Source of the DNA: CADEDH01 sp041394285
GTDB lineage: Bacteria > Actinomycetota > Acidimicrobiia > Acidimicrobiales > SZUA-35
Direction: 5' to 3'
Assembly: GCA_041394285.1 (NCBI GenBank)
Contig: JAWKIL010000021.1
Span: 31,749-95,748, forward strand
Length of the DNA stretch: 64,000 bases
Shown here: positions 24,403 through 35,392 of the stretch, in pieces
How the letters are laid out: every line of letters begins with the position of its first letter
Numbering within the stretch: the first letter of the stretch is position 1
Notes under the pieces: generated by a model
The model's database searches: none
Told to the model about the DNA's origin: nothing
What the model saw: the letters and a program-made list of their open reading frames with translations, nothing else
Translations under genes and position numbers: made by a program

Positions 24403-25605
24403 TCAGGTGTCGCCGTCGGTCTCGCCCAGGGGCTCGTCGGGGAGGGGCTGGATCTTGATGCGCTGACGGCGGCGGCGGCGGGCCGGCACCAGGCTTCGCA
24501 TCTCCTCCAGCTTGCCGAAGCACAGCAGCCGGTCGTCGGCCTCCAGCACCCGGTTGCCCCGGGGGTTGGGGATCACGGTGGCCCCCTTGTGCAGGGTCAG
24601 CACGGCAATGTCCCGATCCCGTAGGTGGTTGATCTCCTGGCCCACCAGCTCCGCCCCCTCGTTGACCACCAGCTCGGCCACGCCGTAGCCGGTGCTGACC
24701 GTGAGCCGTTGGCGGATGTCGAGCTCCGGGAAGTTGATCTGGTTGGCCACGTAGTCGACGATGGCGCCGGCCACGTCGAGATCGGACGCCTGCTCGATGC
24801 CCTCCAGCCCGGGGGAGGAGTTGACCTCCATCACCAGGGGCCCGTGGTCGCTTTCCAGCATGTCGACGCCGGCCACCCGTAGGCCCATGATCTGGGCGGC
24901 GTCCACCGCCACCTTCTCGAACTCGGCCGGCAGGTCGATGGCCTCCACCGATCCGCCCCGGTGGACGTTGGAGCGGAACTCGCCGGGTAGGGCCCGGCGC
25001 CGCATGGCCGCCACCACCCGGTCGCCCACCACCAGGGCCCGGATGTCGCGTCCCATGCTCTCGGCCACGAACCGCTGGATCAGCACGTTCTGGCGGGTGC
25101 TCTGCAGGGTCTCGATCACCGCCTCGGCCACCTTGGTGTCGGGCGCCAGGATCACCCCGATGCCCTGCGTCCCCTCCAGCAGCTTGATCACCACCGGCGC
25201 CCCACCCACCCGCTCGATGGCGGGCAGCACGTCGTTGCGGTCCCGCACGAAGGCGGTGGCCGGGATGCCGATGTCGTGCCGGGACAGGATCTGGATGGCC
25301 CGCAGCTTGTCCCGCGAGTTGGCGATGCCGGTGGCGGTGTTGGGCGTGTAGACGTCCATCTGCTCGAACTGGCGGACCACGGCGATGCCGTAGAAGGTGA
25401 TCGACGCCCCGATGCGGGGGATGACGGCGTCGATGTCGCCGATGGGCTTGCCCCGGTACTGGAGGTCGGGCTCGGCCCGGGACAGGTCGATGGCGAACCG
25501 CAGGGTGTTGTAGACGTAAACCTTGTGGCCGCGGTCTCGGGCCGCCGTCACCAGACGCTGGGTGCTGTAGGCCTTGGGCGACCGGGACAGGATGGCCAAT
25601 TGCAA
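24403..25605 (-). CDS. rimK: RimK-family ATP-grasp ligase with C-terminal TrkA-C-like domain
   Basis: The 400-residue product begins MQLAILSRSPKAYSTQRLV, the typical RimK start. Residues to about 290 are the RimK pre-ATP-grasp and ATP-grasp domains (PVVIKLLEGTQGIGVILA for nucleotide, VMEVNSSPGLEGIE for metal). RimK enzymes add glutamate to ribosomal protein S6 or make polyglutamate. About 300-375 is a TrkA-C/RCK-C-like domain (VVNEGAELVGQEINHL, VIPNPRGNRVLEADDRLL), not found in E. coli RimK, followed by a basic tail. The retropepsin-like gene 64 bp upstream on the same strand is the usual genomic partner. Confidence 0.93.
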   Translation of the reverse strand: MQLAILSRSPKAYSTQRLVTAARDRGHKVYVYNTLRFAIDLSRAEPDLQYRGKPIGDIDAVIPRIGASITFYGIAVVRQFEQMDVYTPNTATGIANSRDKLRAIQILSRHDIGIPATAFVRDRNDVLPAIERVGGAPVVIKLLEGTQGIGVILAPDTKVAEAVIETLQSTRQNVLIQRFVAESMGRDIRALVVGDRVVAAMRRRALPGEFRSNVHRGGSVEAIDLPAEFEKVAVDAAQIMGLRVAGVDMLESDHGPLVMEVNSSPGLEGIEQASDLDVAGAIVDYVANQINFPELDIRQRLTVSTGYGVAELVVNEGAELVGQEINHLRDRDIAVLTLHKGATVIPNPRGNRVLEADDRLLCFGKLEEMRSLVPARRRRRQRIKIQPLPDEPLGETDGDT

Positions 25606-25669
25606 CGCGAAACGCTCCCACGCGAGAAAGAGGGGGGTACTGCCCCCCGCTCGTAACCCAGCCCCGCCC

Positions 25670-26353
25670 TTACGCTATCGGGCCGGTTGCGCTCTTCTCG
25701 GCTGAACCGTTCGTGGCAGCGTTGTTCGCTTTCACGCCGCTGCTGTTCGCCTTCGCGCTCCCGTTCTTCGCCGTGCCGTTGGTCTTCGGCGAGGAGCCGT
25801 TCGTCTTGGGTGAGCGGTTGGTCTTCGGCTGGGTGCCGTTGGACGTGCCGTGCAGCTTCTTCGGCCCCACCGCCTTGAGCTTCTTCGTCGGGGTCAGCTC
25901 GGAGCGGGGCTTGGCCTTGTTGCGGAGCCGGATGTGGTCGGGCGGGCGCTCGCCCAGGTAGCTCTGGGCCGGGTCGACCTGGAACTGGCCCCGCAGGGCC
26001 TGGCGGCCGATCAGGACCCGGAAGCCCATCTGGGGCCGGTGGGACAGGGTGAACTCCACCACCTGGCTCACCCCGGCGATCTGCACCGGCAGCAGCACCA
26101 CGGGGCGGAACTCCCGCTGGCCGTTGGACGAGCGGATCCAGCGCTGGTCCTCCATGCGGGCCTCCAGCTCTACCGGGTCCCGCGTGGAGCTCTGCCAGGG
26201 GAGCACGGTGAAGCGCACCCACTCCTGCCCGTGGCGGACGAAGTGGGTGACGTTGCGGGCGTGGATGGCCGACGTGCGGGCCCCGGTGTCGATCTTGGCC
26301 TTGATCCACATCGCCCCGTGCTCGGGAAACGCAACCCACTCCCGCCAGCCCAG
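25670..26353 (-). CDS. retropepsin-like (ATP-dependent zinc protease/RimB-type) protein with Lys/Asn-rich tail
   Basis: The family starts with LGWREWVxLPxLG before IKAKIDTGARTSAIHA. That block (LGWREWVAFPEHGAMWIKAK) is present in frame, but the first ATG (26311) lies inside it, and no ATG or GTG precedes it. I therefore start at CTG 26353, immediately before GWREWV; the frame stays open further upstream. DTGA is the aspartic-protease-like motif. Family residues run to about 155, then a 60-residue tail of KTNG/SPKTNG repeats. These proteins act with RimK, probably trimming its glutamate products. The true start is uncertain. Confidence 0.8.
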   Translation of the reverse strand: MGWREWVAFPEHGAMWIKAKIDTGARTSAIHARNVTHFVRHGQEWVRFTVLPWQSSTRDPVELEARMEDQRWIRSSNGQREFRPVVLLPVQIAGVSQVVEFTLSHRPQMGFRVLIGRQALRGQFQVDPAQSYLGERPPDHIRLRNKAKPRSELTPTKKLKAVGPKKLHGTSNGTQPKTNRSPKTNGSSPKTNGTAKNGSAKANSSGVKANNAATNGSAEKSATGPIA

Positions 26354-26469
26354 GAGACGGTGGGGTCGGGGCCTGGTCTTCCGGCCGGCCGGCTTGTCGC
26401 CGGGCCGGCCGGTTGGAGACCGTTCAGATGTGGTCGTCGACCGGATCGAGGCACTGCCTCCTGCGCTCG

Positions 26470-26492
26470 GGCGCCTCCCGCCGGGAGGCGCC
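26470..26492 (-). terminator. terminator hairpin after sdhB
   Basis: GGCGCCTCCC and GGGAGGCGCC form a perfect 10-bp stem with a three-base loop, 22 bases after the sdhB stop codon on the minus strand. It separates the sdh operon from the retropepsin/RimK genes. No T-run. Confidence 0.7.
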
Positions 26493-26513
26493 GGAATTAC
26501 CCAGGTTATTCGC

Positions 26514-27283
26514 TCAGCGCTGGCTCGCCAGTTTCCGGTTGAAGATCTTGGCCTTCATGTGGTCCCGGTTGAGGTAGGCGATGAAGTCCTGGCTGATCTC
26601 CTTGGGGCACGCCTCGGAGCATTCACCGTGGTTGGTGCACGATCCGAAGTACAGCTCCATGGTCTCCACCATGTTCTGGGCCCGGCGGTACCGCTCGGGC
26701 TGACCCTGGGGGAGGGAGTTGAGGTGCCACACCTTGGCTGCGGTGAAGAGCTGGGCGGCAGAGTTGGGGCAGGCGGCCACACAGGCCCCGCAGCCGATGC
26801 AGGCGGCGGCGTCCATGGCCGAGTCGGCCACCTCTTTGGGGATGGGCGTCTCGTTGGCGTCCTGGGCCGTTCCCGTGGGGGCGCTGATGTAGCCGCCGGC
26901 CTCGATGATGGCATCGAGCGGGGAGCGGTCGACCACCAGGTCGCGGATCACGGGGAAGGCGGCGGCCCGCCACGGCTCGACGTCGATGGTGTCGCCGTCG
27001 GAGAACTTCCGCATGTGGAGCTGGCAGGTGGCCGTGCCCCGCTCGGGTCCGTGGGCCCGGCCGTTGATCATGACCCCGCAGGTGCCGCAGATGCCTTCCC
27101 GGCAGTCGTGGGGGAACTCGATCGGCACCTTGCCCTCGGCGATCAGGGCCTCGTTGACGAGGTCGAGCATCTCCAGGAACGAGGCGTCTTCGGGGATGCC
27201 GGGGGCCTTGTAGGTCTCGAACCGACCCGGGCCGTTGGGTCCGTCCTGACGCCAGATGTTCAGGGTGAGGTTGAGCGTGTTGC

Positions 27284-27287
<4 letters not shown>
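26514..27287 (-). CDS. sdhB: succinate dehydrogenase/fumarate reductase iron-sulfur subunit
   Basis: This 257-residue subunit passes electrons from FAD to the quinone site. The [2Fe-2S] ligands are in CREGICGTCG plus the later Cys in GTATCQLH; the [4Fe-4S] cluster is in CIGCGACVAACP and the [3Fe-4S] ligands in CTNHGECSEACP. The ATG overlaps the sdhA stop (ATGA). It is the last gene of sdhCAB, with a hairpin 22 bases after the stop. Confidence 0.97.
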
Positions 27288-29200
<1,913 letters not shown>

Positions 29201-29213
29201 CAGGCGCTCCTCC

Positions 29214-30002
29214 CTACTTCACCTTGTCGCTGAGATCAATGATGCCGGTAAGCACGGCGATGGGGAAAGAGACGTTCCCGATCAGGATGATGCCGGCGAC
29301 GCCGGCGGCAAAGCCTCGGCGGAGCTTGTTGTAGGCCGGGTTGTTGACGCCCAGGCTCTGGAACATGGAGTAGGCGCCATGGAAGATGTGCATGGCGAGC
29401 AGGGCGTTGGCGATGATGTAGAAGGCCGCCACCACCGGATTGGAGAGGCTGCCCACCACGTTCTCGTAGGGGTGGCCCCGCTGATAGTCGTAGCCGGGAA
29501 TGACGCCCCAGGTGAGATCGGCCAGGTGGAAGATGAGGTAGGCCAGCACGATCACGCCCGTGTACCGCATCGACCGGGAGGCGAAGGTGGCCGCCGTCCA
29601 GTCCCGCTTCGACGAGTAGGTGACGTTGGCCTGCTGGTTCATCATCGTCAGGGCGTACATGGCGTGGATGTGGAGGGCGAAGGCGCCGATCAGGCCGATC
29701 CGCAGGATCCACAGGGTGACGGTGCGGGGCAGGAACGGCACCAGCAGGTCCCGCAGCCACTCGCCGTAGATGTTGACGTCGTAGTCGAGCACACCGTTGT
29801 GGTTCACCACACCGAGGTACAGCTTGAGGTTGCCCACCATGTGGAAGACCACGAAGCCCAGCAGCATGATGCCGGTGACGGCCATCACCCACTTCTTGCC
29901 CACGGCCGTCTGGTACAGGTTGAGGGGGAAGGGCAGCTCCTTCCCCTTGGGCCGCAGCGGCCGGTCGACGCTGTCGACCCTCGCCTTGGTTGGTGCAGCC
30001 AT
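29214..30002 (-). CDS. sdhC: succinate dehydrogenase cytochrome b membrane subunit (five helices)
   Basis: This 262-residue protein has five membrane helices and several conserved His (VVFHMVGNLK, ALHIHAMYAL, IFHLADLTW, MHIFHGAYS), as in the single-subunit dihaem cytochrome b of type-B succinate:quinone reductases, which bind menaquinone. The ATG at 30002 is preceded by GGAGGT with good spacing. As first gene of sdhCAB it follows the only intergenic region large enough to hold the operon's promoter (30003-30222). Confidence 0.94.
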   Translation of the reverse strand: MAAPTKARVDSVDRPLRPKGKELPFPLNLYQTAVGKKWVMAVTGIMLLGFVVFHMVGNLKLYLGVVNHNGVLDYDVNIYGEWLRDLLVPFLPRTVTLWILRIGLIGAFALHIHAMYALTMMNQQANVTYSSKRDWTAATFASRSMRYTGVIVLAYLIFHLADLTWGVIPGYDYQRGHPYENVVGSLSNPVVAAFYIIANALLAMHIFHGAYSMFQSLGVNNPAYNKLRRGFAAGVAGIILIGNVSFPIAVLTGIIDLSDKVK

Positions 30003-30222
30003 CGGCTACCTCCACGCCTCTCTCGTGTCTGTCCGACGGGGGCTGGTCGAAGGATCCGGCCGGCGTCGGGAAGATTGGAAATTTCCCGCCCGGGACCATA
30101 GCGCTGCCGCTGGCTGGTGCAGTAAACAAAGCGACTCCCGGCGCGGCGGTGGCCCATCCTCTGGGGCGCTGGGCTCCGGCTGCGACCCTCCCCGCGATGC
30201 TGACGGCCTCAGGGGATCGCCC

Positions 30223-31572
30223 TCAATCGATCTCACTGCCGTCGGGGCGGTAGGTGCGCCACCGTCCGGTGTCGGGGTCTCGCTGGGTGGTGTAGTTCTT
30301 CTGTTTCCAACGGTTGTGCCGCCCGCACAGTGGTGCCCCGTTCTCGGGTTCGGTCCTGCCGCCGCTGGTATGCGGGTGGGCATGATCTGCCTCGCACACC
30401 GAGGTCGGCACCCAGCACCCCGGCCATATGCAGGTCGGGCTCTGGAGCTTGACGGCGAGTCGGTTGCGGCCGGTGAACAGGCGCCGCTTGGAGCCGACGT
30501 GGGTGGGTTGTCCGCCGGTGACGAGGACGACCCGGACGTGGTGGTGGAAGCTGTCGAACAGTGCCTCGACCGGTTCGAGGGGGTGCCCATCGAGGGTTTC
30601 GCAGCGGTAGGTGGACGGGTCGTACCACCGGTTCGTGCGGTGGGCCTCGGCCGTGCAGCGGGGGTCGGTGCAGGTGACCCGGTGGACGGTGGCGTCGTAG
30701 GTGTCCGAACTCCAGACGATGACGTGCTCGCTGCCCGGTCCTTTGGCATCCGGGTCGGCCGAGGCCGCCATGTCGGCCATGCGGACCAGGGCGTCGGCCC
30801 ACCGTTGGGCCTCGGTCCGTTCCAGGTCCGCGGCGCAGGTGCTGTCACCGTGCTCGGCCTTTGCGGCCGCCCAGTCCTTCTCTCGTTCCCGGTCGGCGAG
30901 GCGGCGCAGCAGTTCGTGCACCTTGGCGCCCTGTAGCGGCCCGAGGGAGCCCTTCGGCGTCCAGGTCAGGTTCTCCGGATCCTGCGACAACGAGAAGTGG
31001 CGGTTGCGGTGGGCTGTGTCGGCCTTGGGTTCGGGGCCATCGGTGTCCATCACCCGCTCCCACTCGCGGAGCGCTTGTTCGAACACCGGGTAGTCGCAGT
31101 CGGCGGCCAGGATCAGCAGATCAGGCTGGAACTCGATGAGTGCTTCCCGCACCCGCTCGTTCCGGTGGACCAGCGCGATAAGGGCAACTTGGTCGGTGCC
31201 GATGGCCCCGGCCCGATACGCGTCGCCCACGAGGGTGAGGTCACCCAGGGCCCGTTCCTGGCGTTCGCGCCGGGTGGCTTCCAGGCCGGAGAGGCGGCAG
31301 GTGCGGCGGACCATGACCTTGGCCGAGACGTGCCCGTCGACCTTGTGCAAACCGGAGCGGGCGATCTGTCCGAGCATGGCCACCCGGCAAGCGTCGAGAC
31401 GGCGGGCCGACACTTCCAGCCCGTCGGTGAGCTCCCGGGTCTCGTGGTCCCACAGCTCCCGGTTCGTCAGCGCCTGTGCCCGGTCCAGCAAGGCCGCGAG
31501 GTCAGCCAGGACGGCGGCCGGGGTGTCGCCCCCGAAACCCTCGTCAAGCTGGCCAGATCCCGCCGAATCCAT
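30223..31572 (-). CDS. DUF222 domain protein with C-terminal HNH endonuclease motif
   Basis: The 449-residue product has an N-terminal DUF222 helical domain (ELTDGLEVSARRLDACRVAM) and a C-terminal HNH finger: CIWPGC, then the catalytic EADHAHPHTSGG and LCGRHNRWK. This is the large actinobacterial DUF222/HNH family, usually present in many copies per genome and sometimes linked to mobile introns or inteins; its role is not established. Both Cys pairs and the His/Asn of the HNH core are intact, so nuclease activity is possible. The surrounding sequence (31573-31826) is non-coding and less GC-rich. Confidence 0.9.
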   Translation of the reverse strand: MDSAGSGQLDEGFGGDTPAAVLADLAALLDRAQALTNRELWDHETRELTDGLEVSARRLDACRVAMLGQIARSGLHKVDGHVSAKVMVRRTCRLSGLEATRRERQERALGDLTLVGDAYRAGAIGTDQVALIALVHRNERVREALIEFQPDLLILAADCDYPVFEQALREWERVMDTDGPEPKADTAHRNRHFSLSQDPENLTWTPKGSLGPLQGAKVHELLRRLADREREKDWAAAKAEHGDSTCAADLERTEAQRWADALVRMADMAASADPDAKGPGSEHVIVWSSDTYDATVHRVTCTDPRCTAEAHRTNRWYDPSTYRCETLDGHPLEPVEALFDSFHHHVRVVLVTGGQPTHVGSKRRLFTGRNRLAVKLQSPTCIWPGCWVPTSVCEADHAHPHTSGGRTEPENGAPLCGRHNRWKQKNYTTQRDPDTGRWRTYRPDGSEID

Positions 31573-31964
31573 AGGATCAACCTAGTCAGGGGGTGTGACA
31601 GTGAACCCCAGGATCGAGCCCGGTCAGGAGAAGATTTTCCAAAGGAGGTAAGCGCAACCGGTGGACGAAGCCTCGATCTAGTTTGCTAGTCAATCGCAAA
31701 CTATCGGTTCTGATGAAGGCGTGATATCGAGCGCTCGGAATGTGATCTCGGGCGGCAGACGAAGACGGCGAGTACGCCGCCTCGGTCGAGACTGAACGCC
31801 GGCGCGTTCATCGGCAGGATCCCAGGATGGCAACGCCCCGGATCGTGTCGGGGGAGTTGATTCGGTCGGTCCCGGTGACCGGTCCTGCTACAGGTCGGGT
31901 CGCGCGATCGCTGCCGGTTGCTCGTGTCATCTGTTGTCCGGTCAGGTCGTCGACGGTCGGCGAC
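31573..31964. other. intergenic region: orphan ribosome site and inverted repeat
   Basis: There is no credible gene in 392 bp. On the plus strand AAAGGAGGT (31641-31649) is a near-perfect Shine-Dalgarno sequence, but it precedes only a six-codon frame ending TAG at 31680. AGTTTGC (31680-31686) and GCAAACT (31696-31702) form an inverted repeat just after. This could be the remains of an excised gene or a regulatory site for the divergent side; neither is proven. Confidence 0.45.
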
Positions 31965-32760
31965 TCAGGCCGGGGAGGAGTCGGCGACGGCGACCCGGTG
32001 CCGTGTCTTCCGCCTCCGCCGGAGCAGCACGACGACGCCGGCGAGGAGCACGCCGAGTCCGGTCAGGGTCAGAGTCGGCGACTTGAAGAAGAGCGTGTAG
32101 ATCACCCGTTCCGCCAGGGACGCCGCTGAGGCGTCGGTGATCACCGCATCAATGGAGAAGACCGAGCCCGTCTGTGTGCACCACGACGTAGGCGCGATGG
32201 TGGAGTCCTCCACGGTCAAGACACCGTCGTTCGCCCGGGTTCTCACCCGCTGGTCCGAACCAGTGAGGATGCCGGTCCGCGTCTTGTGCACGACCTCGCC
32301 GCCGTCGAGGAGGTAATCCGGCGTGATGATGGGGTACGGCCCTTCTGGGGTTCGTCTCGGCGGCGTGATGTGAAAGCCGAGGATGGCCTTGATCTCGGCG
32401 TCCGACAGGGCCGACACCGCATCGCCGAGCGCCTCGAACGCAGCATCCGTGGGGGCCCCACACGGTCTTGTCGGCAAGGACGGGGTCCGAGAGGATTTCG
32501 AAGCCCTCGGGGTCGTATCGGCTGAACAGGTCCAGGAACGTCTGGTGCTCACCGGTCGCCCGGAGCGCATCAACGACGCTCAAGCCGCGCCCGCCGTCCT
32601 CTGCGCACACGAACTGGTAGGCGCTAGCGGCTGTGTCACCGTCGACCGATGCCGGGGCGTTGCCCGCCTGTAGGGCCGGCGCGGTCGCGAGGCACCAGCA
32701 GACGACGCCGGCCAGGGCGAGGCATCGTCGTGTACCGGTCGATCTCGGTTTGTCGGCCAC
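31965..32760 (-). pseudogene. secreted, membrane-anchored fasciclin-domain protein, frameshifted
   Basis: The GTG at 32760 has GAAGGAGG six bases upstream. The first frame encodes a signal peptide (CLALAGVVCWCLATAPALQA) and the start of a fasciclin (FAS1) domain to KTVWGP. The rest, beginning APTDAAFEAL, is in another frame. The family motif is TVFAPTDAAF, so one extra G in the GGGGCCCCC run at 32451-32459 explains the break. The second part reads through the FAS1 core (ILGFHITP, TSWCTQTGSVFSIDAVI) to a C-terminal helix and RRRRKTRHR stop-transfer tail. With the indel corrected it would be an intact 264-residue adhesion-type protein. Confidence 0.8.
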
Positions 32761-32848
32761 GGTGCGCCTCCTTCGGTGCAATCCGCTGACCAACCGGCGG
32801 AGTGGCCTGGTCGGCCCCGGTCGGTAACGACGAGGCGATGCGGCCCGG

Positions 32849-34135
32849 TCAGGGGCGGCTGGTTGAGGCGAGTTCCAGGAATTGCTTGCGCTCGAGGAGT
32901 AGGGAGACGGTGATTCCGCCGCCGATGGCCCAGGGGAACGAGCCGAGGCCGAGGAGGGACATGTCGGACATGGCGATGGCGAAGGTGAAGAGGGGCCCGA
33001 GGAGCAGGGGTCCGCGGGTTGCCGAGCCGAGGGAGTTGGCCACGATGCCGACGACGGCGAGTCCGACCGCTGCCACCAGGAGTTCGCGAGGCACGATGGT
33101 GGCGGTGTGGGCGGCGACGCCGCCGAGTACAGCGATGGCCAGCCCCCCGATCGAGGCCATAGCGGCCACGTGGGGCCCCAGTCGACGTTCGCCGGTCTCG
33201 GGTGCGACACAGATTGCGACGCCGGGCAGGGATAGCGAGGTGGCTGATGGGCCGAGGAGTGAGCCGGCGATCGTGCTCAGCCCACTGACGGCACCGATCA
33301 CGCCCTTGGGTGGTTGATAGCCGTGGTTCTCGAGCAGGACCATGGAGGGAATGTTCGTCGGAAGTGTCATCAACAGCACCACAACAGGGGTTACGGTGGC
33401 GATCGCAGTCAGTGAGAACGTGGGCCACGTGAGGGAGATCGCCGGCAGGACGCTGGTGCCCGGTACTGAGTGGAGTTGCCCGGTGGTCGCGGCGACGGCC
33501 AAGCCGGCGGCCAGGGCCGGCAGCATCGGTGGCAGCCAGGCCCGTCCTACCGATCGTGCGAGGAGATAGGCGACGAGGGTTGCGCCGACGAGCACGAGCT
33601 CGCGGTTGAGGGCGCTGAAGAGGTCGATGAAGAAGCCGAGCACAGCGCCGGCCAGAAGCGCCGACACGATCGAGGACGGCAGCCATCGGGTCAAGAACCG
33701 GGTGAGTCGTAGGGGGCCGAGCGTGGTCACGATCACGCCGGCCAGCATGGAAGCGCCGACGAGGTCGCTCCAGGAGATGCCGGATCCGAGGCGGACGAGG
33801 TAGATCCACACGAAGACGTTGCCGGTGAGAACCAGCGGTTGGCGATAGCGCCAGATCAACAGCAGGCTCAGCACCGCCGGAATCCCGAACAGCGCCATAA
33901 TCCACGATCCGGTCTGCGCCGGCGACAACTCGCGATCCGACGCCACCTGCACCGGAACGGCAAGCAAGGCAACGAAGATGACCACCATCGAGGTGGTGGC
34001 CGCCAGCGGCGCCATCCAGTCGACCGCTCGGGCACGATCGGCCCCCGGTTCCTCGACCGCTCGGGCACGACCGGTCCCCGGTTCCTCGACTGCCGAACGA
34101 TCGACTGCGGCGTCGGCACTGTGGGGCGCCGTCAT
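32849..34135 (-). CDS. BenE-type benzoate/H+ symporter family transporter
   Basis: From the ATG at 34135 the protein has 428 residues and about 12 membrane helices after a hydrophilic 40-residue lead that contains a duplicated RARAVEEPG segment (33-bp direct repeat at 34022-34087). Conserved BenE/NCS2-type features include FGIPAVLSLLLIWRYRQPLV, LPTNIPSMVLLENHGYQPP and the SATSLSLPGVAICVAPETG loop. The family imports benzoate or similar aromatics with protons. It is divergent from a TetR gene, and two copies of an operator-like sequence lie between them; the promoter at the nearer copy would drive this gene. Confidence 0.82.
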   Translation of the reverse strand: MTAPHSADAAVDRSAVEEPGTGRARAVEEPGADRARAVDWMAPLAATTSMVVIFVALLAVPVQVASDRELSPAQTGSWIMALFGIPAVLSLLLIWRYRQPLVLTGNVFVWIYLVRLGSGISWSDLVGASMLAGVIVTTLGPLRLTRFLTRWLPSSIVSALLAGAVLGFFIDLFSALNRELVLVGATLVAYLLARSVGRAWLPPMLPALAAGLAVAATTGQLHSVPGTSVLPAISLTWPTFSLTAIATVTPVVVLLMTLPTNIPSMVLLENHGYQPPKGVIGAVSGLSTIAGSLLGPSATSLSLPGVAICVAPETGERRLGPHVAAMASIGGLAIAVLGGVAAHTATIVPRELLVAAVGLAVVGIVANSLGSATRGPLLLGPLFTFAIAMSDMSLLGLGSFPWAIGGGITVSLLLERKQFLELASTSRP

Positions 34136-34245
34136 CGGAGGCACGTCATGGTCGGGATCCTTCAGATCGTCGCGAGTCACGCTGAGCTGGCGGGCGGTCC
34201 AGCGGGGTCCGACGTCCGACGGTCCGACCTCGCTGGCGTTCAGGA

Positions 34246-34323
34246 CGCACGCTATCGTCGGAGTAGACGACCGGTCAACTATCTCCAGTGAGGGCCCGAG
34301 ACTCACAGGCGACCGGTCAACTA
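34246..34323. promoter_or_regulatory. divergent promoter with two TetR-operator-like direct repeats
   Basis: CGACCGGTCAACTA occurs at 34268-34281 and 34310-34323, 42 bp apart (four helical turns), each containing the palindrome GACCGGTC. On the minus strand the first copy contains TTGACC, and 18 bases further on is TAGCGT, a fair sigma-70-type promoter for the transporter gene. The second copy abuts the TetR start codon. Repression of both genes by the TetR protein is the simplest reading. Confidence 0.65.
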
Positions 34324-34325
34324 CG

Positions 34326-34976
34326 ATGGGAGCCGTGAGCCCAATCGCAGACCATGCCGCCTCCCAGCCGAGCAGCAGTGGGCGGGAAGCACAACGGCCG
34401 CCGCGCGACCGGATTCTCGCCGCAGCTGATCGGTTGATGCGCTACCGCGGCTACGAGTCGGTCGGCGTCGCTGATGTCTGCCGCGAGGCCGACGTGCGCA
34501 AGGGCAGCTTCTACTACTTCTTCGACTCGAAGGCAGCGCTAGCGGTTGAGCTGCTCCAAGGGTCGTGGCAGCGTCTTCGCTCCAATCTGTTCGCTGAGGC
34601 GTTCGGGCAGTCGGCGAGCACCATCGACACGTTCCACCGGTTCGGGGAGCAGATGGCCGCAAGCCTGGCCTACGAGGTGGACACCGAGAGAGCGATATCC
34701 GGTTGCCGCTTCGGGAACTTCGCCCTGGAACTCGCCAACACCGACGAGGCAATTCGCGCCAGCGTGAGCCACGTGTTCGACGAGATGGCCGCCATCTTCG
34801 CCGCGGCGATCGAGTCGGGGCAGGCCTCGGGCGAGCTGGCCGCAGACCTCGACCCGGCCGCCATCTCACTCTCACTGCTTGCCCAGATGGAGGGCCTGAT
34901 GCTTCTGGCCAAAGCCAAACGCGATCCCGCCATCTTCAGGACCTTCGGCACCACAGCAGAACAACTCCTCCGCTGA
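34326..34976 (+). CDS. TetR-family transcriptional regulator (of the BenE-type transporter)
   Basis: The 216-residue product starts MGAVSPIADHAA; the GTG at 34335 is an alternative. The helix-turn-helix is typical: RDRILAAADRLMRYRGYES, then VGVADVCREADVRKGSFYYFF. The ligand domain has the GCRFGNFALELA segment seen in TetR_C_6/11-like regulators of small hydrophobic compounds. Divergence from the transporter with repeated operators between them suggests autoregulation and control of uptake. Confidence 0.88.
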   Translation: MGAVSPIADHAASQPSSSGREAQRPPRDRILAAADRLMRYRGYESVGVADVCREADVRKGSFYYFFDSKAALAVELLQGSWQRLRSNLFAEAFGQSASTIDTFHRFGEQMAASLAYEVDTERAISGCRFGNFALELANTDEAIRASVSHVFDEMAAIFAAAIESGQASGELAADLDPAAISLSLLAQMEGLMLLAKAKRDPAIFRTFGTTAEQLLR

Positions 34977-35392
34977 CACGAGAAGAGCGGTCACGTCCCG
35001 TGCTGACGAGATCACGAGGTAGTCGAGCCTTCTTCCACCTTCGCAGCAGCGCCCAGAGCCCCGTCAGCCCTCGAAACACCGACAGCATGTAACTATGACT
35101 TCAAGCCGCATTCCGGGACCGTGAGCGTCCGCTGATCCCGGGAAGGATCAGAGCGCGGTAACCGGCCTGACTGGCCCGCTCGGAAACTACGGCGCCGCTC
35201 ATCGGAGATCGCCGTCTGGTCGAGCGGTGCGACCCCGGTGCGGCCGCCTCGTGCCTGCCTGTGGTCGCCAGCGTGATGACAGCCAGCTGGCAGAGCGGGC
35301 CCGACGGCCGGGGAAGCCGTCGGGCCCGCTGATCGGGGCTGCCTGGTTGTACCAGCCGCACCGGGGGGAGAGGGCCCGGCTCCGGCTCGCCG
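34977..35392. other. intergenic region without a gene
   Basis: No credible coding frame lies in these 416 bp between the TetR gene and the convergent GDPD gene. The only strong structure is the hairpin at 35295-35329. Confidence 0.6.
35295..35329 (-). terminator. terminator hairpin after the GDPD gene
   Basis: GCGGGCCCGACGGC and GCCGTCGGGCCCGC form a perfect 14-bp stem with a seven-base loop, 64 bases past the stop codon of the minus-strand gene. Confidence 0.7.
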
